A stretch of 64,000 bases of DNA from Sycobia sp. Sy_11 (taxonomy: Eukaryota > Arthropoda > Insecta > Hymenoptera > Epichrysomallidae): the NCBI GenBank assembly GCA_018907035.1, contig JACCIC010000272.1:1-64000 (forward strand), written 5' to 3'. A program made the translations under genes and the position numbers. Shown here piece by piece: positions 43,200 to 56,473 of this stretch (position 1 is its first letter; every line of letters starts with the position of its first letter). The notes under the pieces are model-generated. The model was not told the DNA's origin. It searched no databases and saw only the letters and a list, made by a program, of their open reading frames with translations.

Positions 43200-44324
43200 A
43201 TGTTCCAGATATAACTGCTCATATTAGCGGCATGGTGTTGGCAAGGGAAAGTTATGTGTAAATATTTAATATTGACGTAAGTCCATTTTTTATAGTTTTT
43301 GCAGTACGAGCCCATGTCTGTGAGCCAATCAGGGCTCAGAGAAGTGGGTCATCTCCAGCGAGCAACGAAAAAGGCGTCAAAAAAGAGAAACAAGGCGAAG
43401 TTGACCGAATAGGGCAAAGACCAGTAGTTGTTATTTTTCCTGTCCATTGCTGACGCTAGCGTAACTGCTTGGAGATATGGATTGACGAAGCAACATTCAT
43501 GCGTCTACGAATATATATTATCTTTCTTCATCTACAACGGTCGATACCCATATTTTTTGTCCAGCTAACCTTTTTTATAACAGCTCACTCCACTGCATTG
43601 GAAATAACGAAGAAAAGTCAGATGTTTCGCTGGTGCGGATGAACTGACCGCGAGTGCACACATGTGATTAAAAACAAAAGTCGAACTAAATTGTCGAAAT
43701 GTTGCAAAGATTGAGAAATAGATATTTGATGATCAGATTCAAAACCGGTGAAAATACTGATTGCAAGGAAATTTAATTCGGATAAAATGATCTTATAGGG
43801 CTTATGCAATACCTTCATAATTATTTTATAAGATTGTATACGTAACTCGAGCCGAAACTATCCAATTTTTAATATATATGATATAACTTATAAAGCTTTG
43901 TTGATGGCTTGCACACTATATCAGGGGAAATTAGTACTTACACTTACTTAGTAGCTACATACATACAGATGTTTCGCACGTGTATATATTGTGTGTGTGT
44001 GCGCGCGTGCAGAAATGAATTCTAGCCAGTTATACGCCCGCGTTGAAATCAGTTAGTTTGTTATTGCCATGATAGCACGGCCACAATATTGTAATATTAC
44101 TAAGATGTGTCAATTCTGAATTCCGCCCAACGGAATAGTACGTACAGCAGATTTTCAAACAAGAAAGCGTAAGTTCAGAGACCTTGTATGGGTTCATCTT
44201 ATTCGCATATCACAATGCCACGAGGTAGAGGCCTGGCGAAACGTAATTAGAATGATATATCATCTGACTTATACTGGCCTGGCAACGTGGCCGTCGGTTC
44301 GAAAATTCAATTATTTGCAACATA

Positions 44325-44328
<4 letters not shown>
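43198..44328. other. No gene recognised
   Basis: Mixed composition, no recognisable protein or repeat. Confidence 0.45.

Positions 44329-44365
<37 letters not shown>
44329..44365. repeat. (TA)n microsatellite
   Basis: Alternating TA just left of the tandem 77-base repeat. Confidence 0.9.
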
Positions 44366-44367
<2 letters not shown>

Positions 44368-44380
44368 TACATAAGCTGAA

Positions 44381-44595
44381 GTAATCCAGAACTGTTATAG
44401 CTCAATGCGCTGACGTGACGAACCTTGACGTCACATGCAGTTTCGGATCACTGTCAGTGATCCAGAATTATCATAACTCACAGCGCTGACTTCATGGACT
44501 CTGATGTCACGCGTAGTTCCGAATGTGGTGATACTGAGCTCTCTTAGCATACATTGCCGACATCACAGACGATCCTGGCTCTGACGTCAGCCATC
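44381..44595. repeat. Three tandem ~77-base units, each with a CRE-like palindrome
   Basis: Units start at 44381, 44457 and about 44525. Each has a GTRATCCAGAA-like start (weaker in unit 3) and TGACGTCA or TGATGTCA at 44426, 44502 and 44582, spaced 76 and 80 bases. TGACGTCA is the consensus of CREB/ATF factors. Whether it is regulatory or only repeat structure is not known. Confidence 0.75.
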
Positions 44596-44599
44596 TCTA

Positions 44600-46131
44600 G
44601 CGCGATAAGCTTCATTCTTTTTTTTTAATAAATTTCGATACTGTGAACGTAATAAGAATAATTAGAATTATTAGAACGTTTAACTATTAGAACGTAGAAG
44701 AATTATAATATACAAAATAAGCTTTTATACTTACTCATGAATAAATTTTTTGCTCCTCTCGTACATCTTTTCTACACCTATATATTATATATTATGTTAT
44801 TATATCTAAATAGTTATAATAAAAAAACATCATTTTTTTCATTTTAATGCAAAAAATTTATTAAATTTAATTACAAATTTAAAAAGAAATTTAATAAAAA
44901 AATAACAATTTTTTTGTAGAATATTATAAAAGAATATTATGCACAACAACAATTTACACATGAATTTTTTTACACAAGCGCTTCTATATATAGTAATTTT
45001 ACGCAATTCCTCATTACGACCCACACCCACGTAGTTAAATGCACTGATTCATCTTCGACGAAATTAACACAGATTTTAATTTTGTAAGAATTGTAAATGG
45101 ATACTTTAATGTAGTGTATCTCAAACTAGTTGATGCATAGGTTTAACTCTAACGGTGGATGATGCAGTCAAATTCTCTCATTCTGTTAGACCTATATTTT
45201 CAGTTAGAAAGATGCTTCACCGTTTTCTCTCTTTTCCTAATTCATAGTTATTCTACGTTTCCTTGCACTTGCCCAGATCGCGTAGCTATCCGTATACAAG
45301 ACCCGCTGCTATTTACATCAGAGTCAGTGCCAGTTCCTCTACTGTTTAGATTAGAGGCCGTCTGATTAGCAGAGGTGGACGTTTTCATTACAGTCTGTTA
45401 TATTTCATAGGCAGGTAGAGAAAAATATTTTTCTACACAAGGCAGATAGATCAATCAGAATTGTTTTGAAAACATTACAACATGAATGAAAAGTTTTTTC
45501 TCTAGAAATAAATTTTAGCTGTTTTATCAATTTCTTGCAGCCTTCGATGATGATTTTGGAATATCCAAGAATTTAATAAATATCTATTCTGTAATGCACA
45601 TACCAGCGAAAGCAGAATATATGGTGAGTGCAGTACATTTTGCCTGAAAATTATAATTGTCATAATGGGGAGCACGTTTTTTTCATAATGAGCAAGTCCT
45701 CAAGATTTTTAATAATGTTTCAAAATTTTTGCAAATATAGTTTCTTTTGCAGACCTCTCACATTGATCGCTCGAGCATTTTTTAAAGAATTACCAATTAG
45801 TGTTTCAATTTATTTATATGGTGTATTGTCAGAAATCTACGGTAGCCCATGATAATTACCTTCAAACCATTGATTCTCACTCGCTCTCAGAATCTGTACG
45901 CCATGTTTCGGTACTTGAATATAATAAGCTATTGGCGCATCATTTTTAAGAGTAACTATTACAACTTCTTTCAAAATAATTTCGTTTGAAGAGCTTTTGA
46001 AGCCTTCTTTTCATACAATATACTCCATAATGAATAAGAATAATTTTTTATAGATAAATAAACATCCCCATTACTTTCCTTTCATTGCATATGCAATTGG
46101 TATATTACATATTGCTCATTATTCGTACATA
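44600..46131. other. No gene recognised
   Basis: AT-rich. Short frames at 45159-45365 and 45628-45852 lack features of real genes. Confidence 0.45.
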
Positions 46132-47315
46132 CGAGGCTGGATTGATAAGTTTCCGGCCTGACAAAGAAAAACAACGTTTTCAAGAATTTTTTTTTTCTCA
46201 ACATAATCTCCTCCAAGGCTGCTAAATTTCTCATAGCGGTGTTCTAGTCTAGTAATGCCATCTCTATAGAGATCAAGCTCCTCAAAATATCCATTTACAG
46301 CTTCGATTACTTCTTCATTGTCCGCAAATCTCTTACCGCCAATCCATTTTTGAGGTTAGAAAACAGATAATAGTCACTCTGCGCTATGTCTCGAGTGTAG
46401 GGAGCGTGCGGCATCGATACTTTAGATCAATGATTTTAGCCATTGCGACGGTTGACATGTACGCTGGTGCGTTATCGTAATGAAACAAGATTTTTTCTTG
46501 GCCAGATGAGGTCGTTTAATTTTCACTTCGTGGCTCAAACGTTGCAATAAGTCTGCGTAGTATTGACCAGTGATAGTTTTACCCTTTTCAAGGTAGTCAA
46601 TCTATATAGTACCTCTTGCATCCCAAAAAACAGTAGCCATAACCTTGTTCGCCGAAAAAAATGTTTTTGTCTTCTTTTGAGTTGGTTCCCCTGGTCCAAT
46701 CCACTGTTTAGACTATTGTTTGGTTTCAGAAGTGTAGTGGTGGACCCAAGTTCCGCAACGGTTACGAATCGATGCAAAAATTCGCTCGGATTCCGCTTAT
46801 ATAACGCGAAATTGGTGGTAGACATATTCTTTCGAATCAATTTTTGGTCGACTGTTAGTAAACGCGGCACCCATCTGACACAGAGCTTTTCCATATACAA
46901 ATGTTAGTGCAAAATATTTTGTACACGTTCATATGACATTTTACAGATCTCAGCTATCTCACGCACTTTTAATATGCGGTCTTTCAGCACTATTTGATCG
47001 ATTTTTTCAATCATATCTGGAGCTCTGACCTCAATGGGGCGTCCTGAGCGTGGCTCATCAGAGGTGCTCACACGACCCTTTTTAAAATTGGAAATCCACT
47101 GCTTAACGGTTGAATATGATGGGGAGGATGTCCCCAGTGTTGAGTTCATCTCTTCTTTAATTTCCTTCGGTGTTAACCCCTTCAAATAAAAGTATTTGCT
47201 GAGAGCACGATTTTCAAGCTTTTCCATTTTTACCGCGACCAAACCTAAACTAGGCCTAGTGGCGCCATCTCATGGTCAGAACTTATCAATCCGGAAACTT
47301 ATCAATCCACCATCC
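46132..47315 (-). mobile_element. Mariner, near full length, inverted
   Basis: Same family as 36746 but opposite in direction. Left end CGAGGCTGGATTGATAAG after TA; right end complementary, with a short internal repeat (ATCAATCCGGAAACTTATCAATCC) and TA at 47316-47317. Confidence 0.92.
46440..47242 (-). pseudogene. Mariner transposase, broken
   Basis: 47242-46904 encodes an intact N-terminal DNA-binding region (first helix-turn-helix, then GRPIEVRAPDMIEKIDQIV and a second motif to RVQNILH). The next frame runs 46900-46650 (WVPRLLTVDQK), then a frameshift leads into the catalytic region. The N-terminus is better kept than in the 36746 copy. Confidence 0.88.
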
Positions 47316-47317
47316 TA

Positions 47318-47757
47318 TCTAATACAAGTTAATTATTTTTCAGTAATTTCAATTTGATTAAGCTTTGCATGTAAAGCAAGTGATATGCTTTTTAGTTGAA
47401 AGTGAAAGGATATTTTTCAGTACATATTACGCATGCTGCTATATCAAGGTTTACTTTTATAGAAAGGTTACTGTAACAAACAACATTTTAAGACTTCTCT
47501 AGTTATATAAGTAAGACGAAGCAGAATGTTTACACGGTATAGATTTGAATCTCAAACTATTCTTTATATTTATTCATAGCTTGCTATGATCTACTTTTTC
47601 ACTCTTTGCAACTTACTAATATTTCTAGAAAATAAATTACAATGAAATAATTTTTTTTAAACGTATATTATGTTACTGATATTAAATTATCTTGTATTGT
47701 AAATATGCTGTCCAGGATTATGGCGTTATTAACATATTATCAGGATGTCATTCAGCT
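47318..47757. other. AT-rich, no gene seen
   Basis: Nothing recognised. Confidence 0.45.
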
Positions 47758-47985
47758 ATTCCAAGAATCTTGTTTGTTGCATCTAAAAATGTGGTTGTTA
47801 GTGATGATATCGTTCGATGGATGGATCATGCATCTGTAGCAATTACATAGATAATGTATCTCATCAAAAATGCTAGAATCACATCTGAGTTACGATGTTA
47901 TCTTGCAAATCATTTTCAAAGCATTTTTGGCAAATTAAATAGTTATGCTAAAAAAGGTGATAACTTAGCGTAAAAGAAGGACGAT
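47758..47985 (+). pseudogene. Unknown coding remnant before polymerase B
   Basis: One frame stays coding-like for about 76 codons apart from two stops, with IPRILFVASKNVVVSDDIV, WMDHASVAIT and CYLANHFQSIFGKLNSYA. I do not recognise it. It lies just upstream of a Polinton polymerase relic in the same direction and may be another Polinton gene. Confidence 0.45.
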
Positions 47986-48029
47986 AAGGTAACTTGAAAT
48001 TATATTTAATCTGCTTACAACAATTGTAT

Positions 48030-49745
48030 AAAATCTGGACTTGTAATGAATATCAAACATCAAGATATTCATACATCTTTAGATGATACATTTAAATTGG
48101 TTGGGCAGCAAATTAACCTATCTTTACACAATCATACAGTTATTAAAATTGATGCAGTCCTCTCTGCAGAGTATATTGTATCTGAAAATTCAGAACAAAT
48201 AGTAGAAATGAAGTAGTTTAATACAAAAAATTCTCGAATATTTACGAATGTAAAAGAACGATTTGCAACGCATGTTAAAGTGCCCTTTTGAAGTGATATA
48301 GATGAAATTCAACAGAGAGAGATTCTGGCGGGTCTTTGAATTCTATCGTAAATTTAGTTGTCAATACCTATAAATTCAATCCTATAAAAGGTAGCTTATG
48401 CATTGCACTAAATACAGCAAGAGAAAGAAATCATGCATCGTGTCAATGTAAAAAATGAGAATCAACGCTTTAAATGGGCAGTTTATCAGTTTTATATCGA
48501 TATAGAAACTTACGATCTTCATCCTGCATACTATTATATACTACTTCTGTTCTATCATTGGATACCGTTCTAGAATATATAAAAGTAAAATTAGAATTGC
48601 TTACTGACATTGATATGCTTATATGATATCGATATGCGAAAACAAGTAATAAATACATGATTATTGACTGTCATGAGACCAAAGAAAATATATAGTTGCT
48701 CTATTATGATGTAAACAATCTTTATGACTGAGCTATGACCCAATATCATTCTTATGGAGGCTTTGAGTGGTTTCAAAATATATATGATGAAACAAAATTT
48801 CTTAATATAGCAGAAGACTCTCTTACTGGATACATATTAGATATTGATTTAAAATCTTCTAAATGTATACATGATTCTCATAAGGATCTACCTCTGTACT
48901 CTGAACATATTGTTCCTCCATGACGTAAAATGAAGAAATTATTAATTATATTATACGACAAAAATCGCTATAACATACTTTATCGAGCCTTGCAGCAAGT
49001 ACTTCAATATGGCTCACACTTAAAAAAGACATAGAGTATTATAATGTAAGCAGAAGCCATGGCTTAAAGATTATATTGATTTAGATAGTGTAAAGAGAAA
49101 GCATGCTAAAAATGAACTTGAGAAGTTAATTTTATATTTTTGAATAATACTATTTACAGAAAGACTATGGAAAACGAAAGAAAAAGAGTTGATGTACAGT
49201 TACTAAATAGATGGGGTGGACATTAAAGTGTAGCAGCACTAATCGATAATCGAAATTTCCTCATTTGCTCCTTTTTTGATGCAAATTTTGTTGTCATACA
49301 GTTATTGAGAACTGAAATTCATATAAGAAAGCCTATATATATTCGGTTATCCACATTGAATTTATCTAAAACTCTTGTTTACAGATTTCATTATGAATAT
49401 ATGCGAAATAGAGTAGGTGAAAACTGTAAATTATTATATACAGATACTGATAGTCTTATATACGAAGAATTGAAAAGATTGATGTGCATAATTTAATGTG
49501 TAAGGATAGTCATGAATTAGAAACATCAGATTATTCTGAGAATAATTCTTATCGAATACCCCAGAAAATAATAAAATTGTTGGGTTCATGAAGGATGAGT
49601 GTAATGCCAGAATATTAACTAAATTTGATGGATTGCGAAGCAATATAAAGTTGTATTTCAACGAGATCTGCTTGCAATGTCTCGTCTATATCACATAGTT
49701 AAAATTGTCGTCGATTATAATTTCGATGAACAGTGTTATAAATTT
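48030..49745 (+). pseudogene. Polinton DNA polymerase B, copy 1
   Basis: Broken frames with the family's landmarks in order: N-terminal NSRIFTN and DIDEIQQRE (48230-48330), the DVNNLYG polymerase motif near 48710-48730, FLNIAEDSLTGYI (48810-48840), motif C YTDTDSLIYE at about 49438-49468, and MKDECNARIL downstream. These are the protein-primed family B polymerases of Polinton/Maverick elements. The exonuclease part between about 48400 and 48650 is mostly deleted. Confidence 0.85.
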
Positions 49746-49929
49746 GCCTCACTATTGCTATTTTTCTTTCTTTGAATACTTCATCGTGTGTTTGTACTGC
49801 TAACTCGAAAACTTATTTTATCTTACTACTAAAAGAAATCAATTCACCTCTAATTTTCGATTTATATGCATTGAATTTCATAAAAAAATGCATTTAATGA
49901 AGTTCTTGACTCAGCAATTCTTTTTTTTT

Positions 49930-51385
49930 TTAATTATACTGTTGAGGACGGTATTGCTGGTAAAACATCAATTCTTTCATTAATCACGCTCAAAAGCTTT
50001 AATAAACTTCAAGTTTTCTCTTCCACATTGGTTATTAATGATTTTAAATCAAGGCATAATTTAATTTTTACTTCTGTTTTAGTAGCACCTATCCCCCCTT
50101 CCAACCACTCTTTTATCGTCTGTAAGTATGTGTTTTTCACATTTATCTCTCCCTCCCTTTGTTGGCTTGCTTCGTCTAATATTTCCACCTCTATTTCATA
50201 TGCAGTATATAGTCACCATGGTAACGTATTTGTACTCTTTACCAATAAGCATCTTTTATCGTCATACAGACATAGGACAATATTTTGTTGATTTTTAGTA
50301 TATACTATATGTAGTTTAGAACGTATGTTACTCTGCTCTTGATATATAATGATGAGGTCTTTAAAACATTCTTGATAGTTTCAACTGTTATGGATTTCTT
50401 TACAACGTTCGATTTTATACCGTTTCCTTTTTTTACTATTTCTGCTACATCCACATAAAATGTTATACATTTTGCTCTGCAAACCCATAAATTCATACAT
50501 AATTTTCCATTACATTCATCCTTCATTAATCCTGTTTTTTTTTTATTTAATCTAGGTATACCATACTGACTATTTTCAGCATAATCAGAAGTATGAAGCC
50601 GATGAATATCTTCTTTTATAATTTTATACATAAATATCTTTCACTTCATATATTAAATTATAAGTGTCAGTATATAGAAGTTTATAGTTTTCTACTTTTT
50701 CATATAAGAGTAGTGAAAATTATAAATTGGTGTCCGTGATAGATCCAAGATACAATGCCTAATGTATATTGCCTTTTCATTTATCATACTTGTTTTTTTT
50801 TTTAAATGAATAGCAACCAAATTTTCGTCAGAAATTGCACAGCTATGAAAATTTGATAAAACTATGCGTGCTTCTAATCCATATCGACCGATATTCCTAT
50901 TCATTAATCGTACATCTACGCCAGATCGTTCTGAGCTTTTCAAACTCATTCTTTGCCTGTTTTCTGTTGTGCGTATAAAACTCTATGTATGGTTTAAGCC
51001 ATGGTTTTTGCTTGAAACTCAAAATTCTATATACCTTTTTTAGACGAAGACCATTATCCAGTACCTGATGGAGTGCTCGGTAATGAATTACATACATTTT
51101 CCCTTCGTTCAACGTAATGTGAAGTTACTTCTACTTTGAGTCTGAAGGTGTACGATGATCTGCACAGAAAGGTAAATCACGATGTTCGTTATGAATTTCA
51201 TTAGTATAGTTTATATGTGCGTCAGCAATATAACCTGTATCTGAATCTGCTAGGGCATTAAAGAAATCTGAATTGGATGCATAATCAATCCATTTAGATT
51301 TTCCAGTTGGCAGATACTGTATCATCTCTGTAGGATGGATGAGTCCTACTGGTCCCTGATGAGGAGCCGTAGCGAGCTCCAAACG
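49930..51385 (-). pseudogene. Polinton DNA polymerase B, copy 2
   Basis: Minus strand, tail to tail with copy 1. Readable parts: IQYLPTGKSKWIDYASN (51310-51260), YRALHQVLDNGLRLKKVYRIL (51090-51030), FHSCAISDENLVAIHLKK (50850-50800), and motif C changed to YTDTYN (near 50665). The thumb/C-terminal part runs to 49930. The N-terminal half is missing; a Penelope tail begins where the polymerase sequence is cut, near 51325-51385. Confidence 0.85.
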
Positions 51386-51700
51386 TTGGACAAGTCTTCA
51401 ATTAGGTAAGGGTGTTGGGGACAGTCAGACTGCACTTTACTAACAAAGAATTTTTTCAGCTAATATTTTATTTTCAGATTAGTTTACGGGGGTGAATGTA
51501 AACAAGGACAGTCTGACTGTCATTATAATTTTAATTTAATTTTTAATTTAATTGTTATTTTTAATTTTTATTTTATTTTTTTTATTTATTTTTATTTTTA
51601 TTTTTTTATTTTTATTTTTATTTTATTTTTAGATTGAATTGATTGGACTGTAAGACCAATAAAAAAATATTTATTAATTTGTATATGGGCAGTCGACATA
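51325..51700 (+). mobile_element. Penelope-like element, tail only
   Basis: Same sequence as the minus-strand tail at 62060-62440 but in the opposite direction. It has CTGATGAG at 51356-51363 and, after a GAGC/GCTC stem, CAAAC (GAAAC in the other copy). GACAGTCAGACTG (51420-51432) and its complement (51509-51521) follow, then a T/A-rich run and CAATAAAAAAATATTTATTA. No coding part. Confidence 0.75.
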
Positions 51701-53958
51701 AGTACAATTCAATTGTTTTAAAGTGAGTAGGATATAAGATATAGGCTTCAATAGATGTCTTTTGATCCTCAGCCAGCAGAAAAACATCGGTATTTAAGTA
51801 TCATTCGGAATATTCTCCTAATATTGAATCCATTTCATCCTTGAATACCATGCTTAGTTTTCTTCACTAATTTATGAATCCGTTAACTAATTTAAATAAA
51901 GTTATTCTCCTTTTCACGCAACTAATTCAAAGCATTCTTTGCTATATTCAAATTTAAAATTCATGGGTGCGAAATTCTAACTTTTACCAAGGTGATTCAT
52001 TCTATTTAGTGAAACTATAATACTGCATAATCACAAATTACTTTTACAAATCACAAGAAACATTAAAACTTTTAAAGCTAGTCACAGAAAACAACAATGT
52101 ATAAATATATAAGTGGAAAGGAAGATAATCTCGGATTACTGTATTACGTTCTATTTTCTCAAACCAGTTTTCCAATGATGAGAATTTAATAGGAAAAATA
52201 TATCTAAAATATTCAGTATTGAGAAATCTAGCCCACATTAATTAAGTTGATTATATTTATGAATGACGCAAAGATATGGAAATGCTCTCGCACTTCAACG
52301 CATACTATAAACCTCTGTCGTTCAATATAAATATATACATAATTCAATGTTTACCGATTTCGCAGCTTATTTATTCGAAAATCAGACATAAGATCATAAC
52401 ATAAGAACATCAGAACATAAAACGTAAGATTGTAACACTCTATTATGAGATTAGTATTTAATATGAAAATTACAACTAAAAAAATATATAAAAAATATAA
52501 TAATCGGTAATTAAAGTAAATTATTCTACTATTTAACGCTTCATTTTAAGTGGTCAACAAATATATAATTTAATGTCTAATAATCTTCCAGCTTCATTAC
52601 TCCAGTCAGGCATACATTATCTTGCTCTATGTTGTGGGATTAGAATTTCATATAAAAATATATCTAAAAGAAAAGAATTGATAAATATTTTAATCGGTCA
52701 TACAGTCTTTATAATATCAAATATTATATAAAATAATGATAGTAAGTCTGTCCTTGTTTATGATCACCCCCGTAGAATCTGATATAAAATTTATTACTAC
52801 AATAAATTATATCAGAAAATTAAAAATAATAATAAAAAAAAAAAAAAATAAAAAAAAGTATTTAGTCTATGTTAGTAAAGGACAATCTGACTGCCCCCAC
52901 CATCTTAAATTTAGGATTATAAATAAAAATACTTATTAATTTAATTCAGAACAGTCGACATAAGTACAATTTTTAATTTGAAAAGAAAAAAATTGACTAT
53001 CAAAAAATCTAAACAACGGCAATTAAATTTATTATAGACGTGAATGATATAAAGCTATGATAATAATCTCACACTTAAGTGGTTCAAAATATTCTTTCCC
53101 AGTCCTCGAGATATTGGTGTGATTCGAAATTTAACTTCGAGCTGAATGCTTTTCTGGCACAATTTGAGTAATAGGACGTATACGTCGGAATGAAGGTCAA
53201 TGTCTAATTATCTTCCACCATTATTTGACTATATGTAGATATGGAATGCTACTTTCGTAAATAAAGCAATTAAGTAGACATTGAAGATGAAAGCAGAATG
53301 GCACTTCAAGGTGAACTCGCCCACCACTACAGTCCCAACCACATAGTCCTTTTAGATGGGAGACTCAATCCGATACATTATAAGAACTCATCCTTATTTC
53401 TGAATACCAATAATTATAAACTCGTACTGACAATTAACAACTGGAAGAAAAAAATAGAAAATAACGCAATCTATTATGAACTTCATTAGACTACAAGGAA
53501 GTACCAGTGCTAAAAATGCTTTATAGTTTCTAGCTCGTTGTCTGATAAAAAAATTTCTATACCATACACTGTTTAAATTACATTAGTAACCTTAATTATC
53601 TTCGTCCAGTATTCCTATTTACAGGCTGTTTTTTCATAATACATGGACTTAATAATACATTATTAAGTTAATAATACATTATTAATATTACATTACTTTC
53701 ATAATATATAGCATATACAATTTGCTTATCATTTTCATGAATATAAAAAGTTGAATGTGAAAAAACTAAAAAAGTCGCGCGATACTAAAGCCAACTAAGG
53801 GGAGGGGGCGCAAAAAAACAACGTGCATCCACGTGGATAAATGTTGTACATATATACAACCTTATGCACACGGTTTCCCCGATCTTGCTAGCAGGCGAAC
53901 AAAACGTGCGCTCGTGCGTAAGGTCAAGTTGCTTCAGGTGCCGACGGATAAACTGGTC

Positions 53959-53960
<2 letters not shown>
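51701..53960. other. No gene; partial repeat copies
   Basis: AT-rich. 52735-52980 resembles parts of the Penelope tail with an (A)n-rich insertion (CTTGTTTATGATCACCCCCG, then GGACAATCTGACTGCCCCC) and a GTCGACATAAGTACAATT block also at 51690. A 63-codon frame at 53298-53489 is unrecognised. Confidence 0.5.
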
Positions 53961-53961
<1 letters not shown>

Positions 53962-54021
<60 letters not shown>

Positions 54022-54148
54022 TCTGTGGAAACCAGGCGGCTGCACGCACACACGTCATGTATAGCGATTGCATCTGCTACGTATATGCATGTGTGGGTTT
54101 GTGTGTGTATGTGTATGTGTGTGTGTGTGTGTGTATGTGTCTGTGAGT

Positions 54149-54201
<53 letters not shown>

Positions 54202-54359
54202 GCGTGGTGAACTGTGCATTTTGCACAACGAGGAGCCACTATGGACGAACATAAAATCGAAATTGTAAAGTGGTTGGATGCACACACTCTATTCGATAAT
54301 GTAGTATCCCACTCTCTCCACCCCAGCCACTCCTATCTTAATCTCTTCAATCGTCGCAC

Positions 54360-54445
<86 letters not shown>
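53962..54445. repeat. Cluster of microsatellites: TA, GT, TA, GA
   Basis: (TA)n 53962-54019, imperfect (GT)n 54092-54196, (TA)n 54361-54412 running directly into (GA)n 54413-54445. Frames crossing them are low-complexity only. Confidence 0.95.
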
Positions 54446-54449
<4 letters not shown>

Positions 54450-55690
54450 TTGCCGGGCTGCGTAACGCTTCCATTCGTGCTATATTAAAATAGTGGTCTC
54501 AGCAAACGTGCGAATTTCTTATAATAGAATGGCACCGTGTATATTAATATGGAATGGAGAATGGTAGAAGTCAGAAGGAGGTGATGCGGCATTTTATCAA
54601 GCGCGGGCTGCTCTTGCCGTCGGACGCGCGGATCTTCTTTCCCATTATATTAATATGGCCCAGCCTCTTAATTCTCACGTTCTATTCATCCTCTCAGCAC
54701 GGCTGTAGCTTCTTCTATTATTCTAAATGATGAAAAAGAGGTGCCGTTGTCTTCGCCGATGTCATGAATCCCCTTGAGGTGATATAAGGAGGTGATATAT
54801 ATATATATATATATATATACTGTGTATACAGAAGTGACGATAGGTAACTAACGGTCAATTATTTATAATAATATGGATTTTTATATATAGCGTACTTTAA
54901 CTTAGGTATTATTGAATAGTTTAAGAAATCGGTAATGCAATAATGCACACCTTTCCAGAAACAAAATTAATTGGAAGTGTTCATAATTCGATAATTTTTA
55001 TCTTTCAAATATTTGGAACTAAAAAAATGTATGCTTTGTTTAATTTTGTAATGTTTCTCTATTTATGTAAAATGATTAAGTTACAACAAAATGGATGTAC
55101 GCTTTAACAAAATTAACTTAACATTAAGATAATAATCATGGCCATTGTGAGCAATTTATCTATGTTTACGAATTCAATAGATCTCGAAAAACCTGCTAAT
55201 TATTGACTATAAACTTTTCCAAATATTTGATTGCTTTTTATATTTTTGGAATATTATATCAGAAGTTTATCTAATCATATTTGACACATAACAACCTTGT
55301 ATGGAGGAGACAGAGAAAGAGGAAAAGAGAGAAAGAGAGAGTGAACGAGAGGGGGGAGAGGAGAAAAGAAAAATCCAAGGGGATTAACATGGATTACTCA
55401 ATGTTGGTGGGTGTTGTCATACCATGTGCCTCTATATATACCCGCGAGTTTCCTCTATACTGTTTCGTCTGTTTCTATCATCTGTTTTCACTGTTTATTA
55501 CCTGTCCATCTACATGCATGTTGTACATACGAGGCCTAGCAGGTAGTCTGCCGATGTACATGCAACTAGCTATGTTGCCATCATTTGCTTTTTTTTTGTT
55601 AAATAAGCAATAAAAAATATCCTATCATCTAATCCTGACCGTGTCGAATTCGTATTCAAAATTTGAAGGTGATCGGTTAGTAGGTAGGCT
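54446..55690. other. No gene recognised
   Basis: Includes a short (TA)n at 54798-54820 and a purine-rich GAGA stretch at 55300-55375. Nothing else recognised. Confidence 0.45.
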
Positions 55691-55696
55691 ATAGGC

Positions 55697-55791
55697 ATAC
55701 TGGCACATATGCATTCTGGCACATCAAAAAGTGTGCCAGAACGTACACATTCATTCTGGCTCACTTCCACTCCTCAAAATTGTGCCAGTAT
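55697..55791. repeat. Nested inverted CTGGCACA repeats
   Basis: The outer pair ATACTGGCACA/TGTGCCAGTAT (55697-55707, 55781-55791) encloses the inner pair TTCTGGCACA/TGTGCCAGAA (55714-55723, 55732-55741), both perfect, plus one variant TTCTGGCTCA at 55754. Could fold as a cruciform or serve as clustered binding half-sites. Confidence 0.85.
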
Positions 55792-55799
55792 CCCGCCTG

Positions 55800-56430
55800 A
55801 CGTCACAACGACGAATTACTCAAAGTTCCTTTTGAATCGAGCAATGCCTGGAGGAGTGGGTAGTGCGCCTTGAATGTGCCATTATGTCTATACTTATTAG
55901 TTTTACTGTTTTATATGTTTTCTTCTATTGCTACGATATGGGGTCTATCAATAACAAAATTATCGCCATGCCATTGGCATTGAGGTTGTTTTCGTGATGA
56001 GAACATAAGATGTGGAAATGTTCCACAAACTTTCTTAATATGGTGTAAAATTCTATGCTTATTGGTAAAGCATATTCTCGAAACCGATTGCCGTAACTGC
56101 AGCAGCAGTAGCAGTGTAACAACTGTTCCAAAAGAAAATGAAAAGGAAAAACCAAAAATAATTTCTGAGGAAATTATATTAACATAAACTAAATAAAAAA
56201 AATATAAATATAAATGTATTAATATGTATATAATTACAAAGAAAACATAAATAAAATATATATATATTATAATAAATAAAAAGAAAATATTTTTTTAATA
56301 TTCAATCACCTTTCCTTAATATCACATTTTTTATAAAATAATAATAAATAAATGTATTATATATGGTATGAAATAAGCTTAACTTGATTATATGTATTAA
56401 ATAAGATACTATAGAAGTCAAAAATATAAA

Positions 56431-56473
<43 letters not shown>

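Noticed and set aside
44381..44595. CRISPR-like array
   Set aside because: Only three diverged units without constant repeats and variable spacers, and the DNA is eukaryotic.
53785..54414. Several frames of up to 125 codons
   Set aside because: They translate TA, GT and GA microsatellites (IYIY, CVCV, HTHT repeats).
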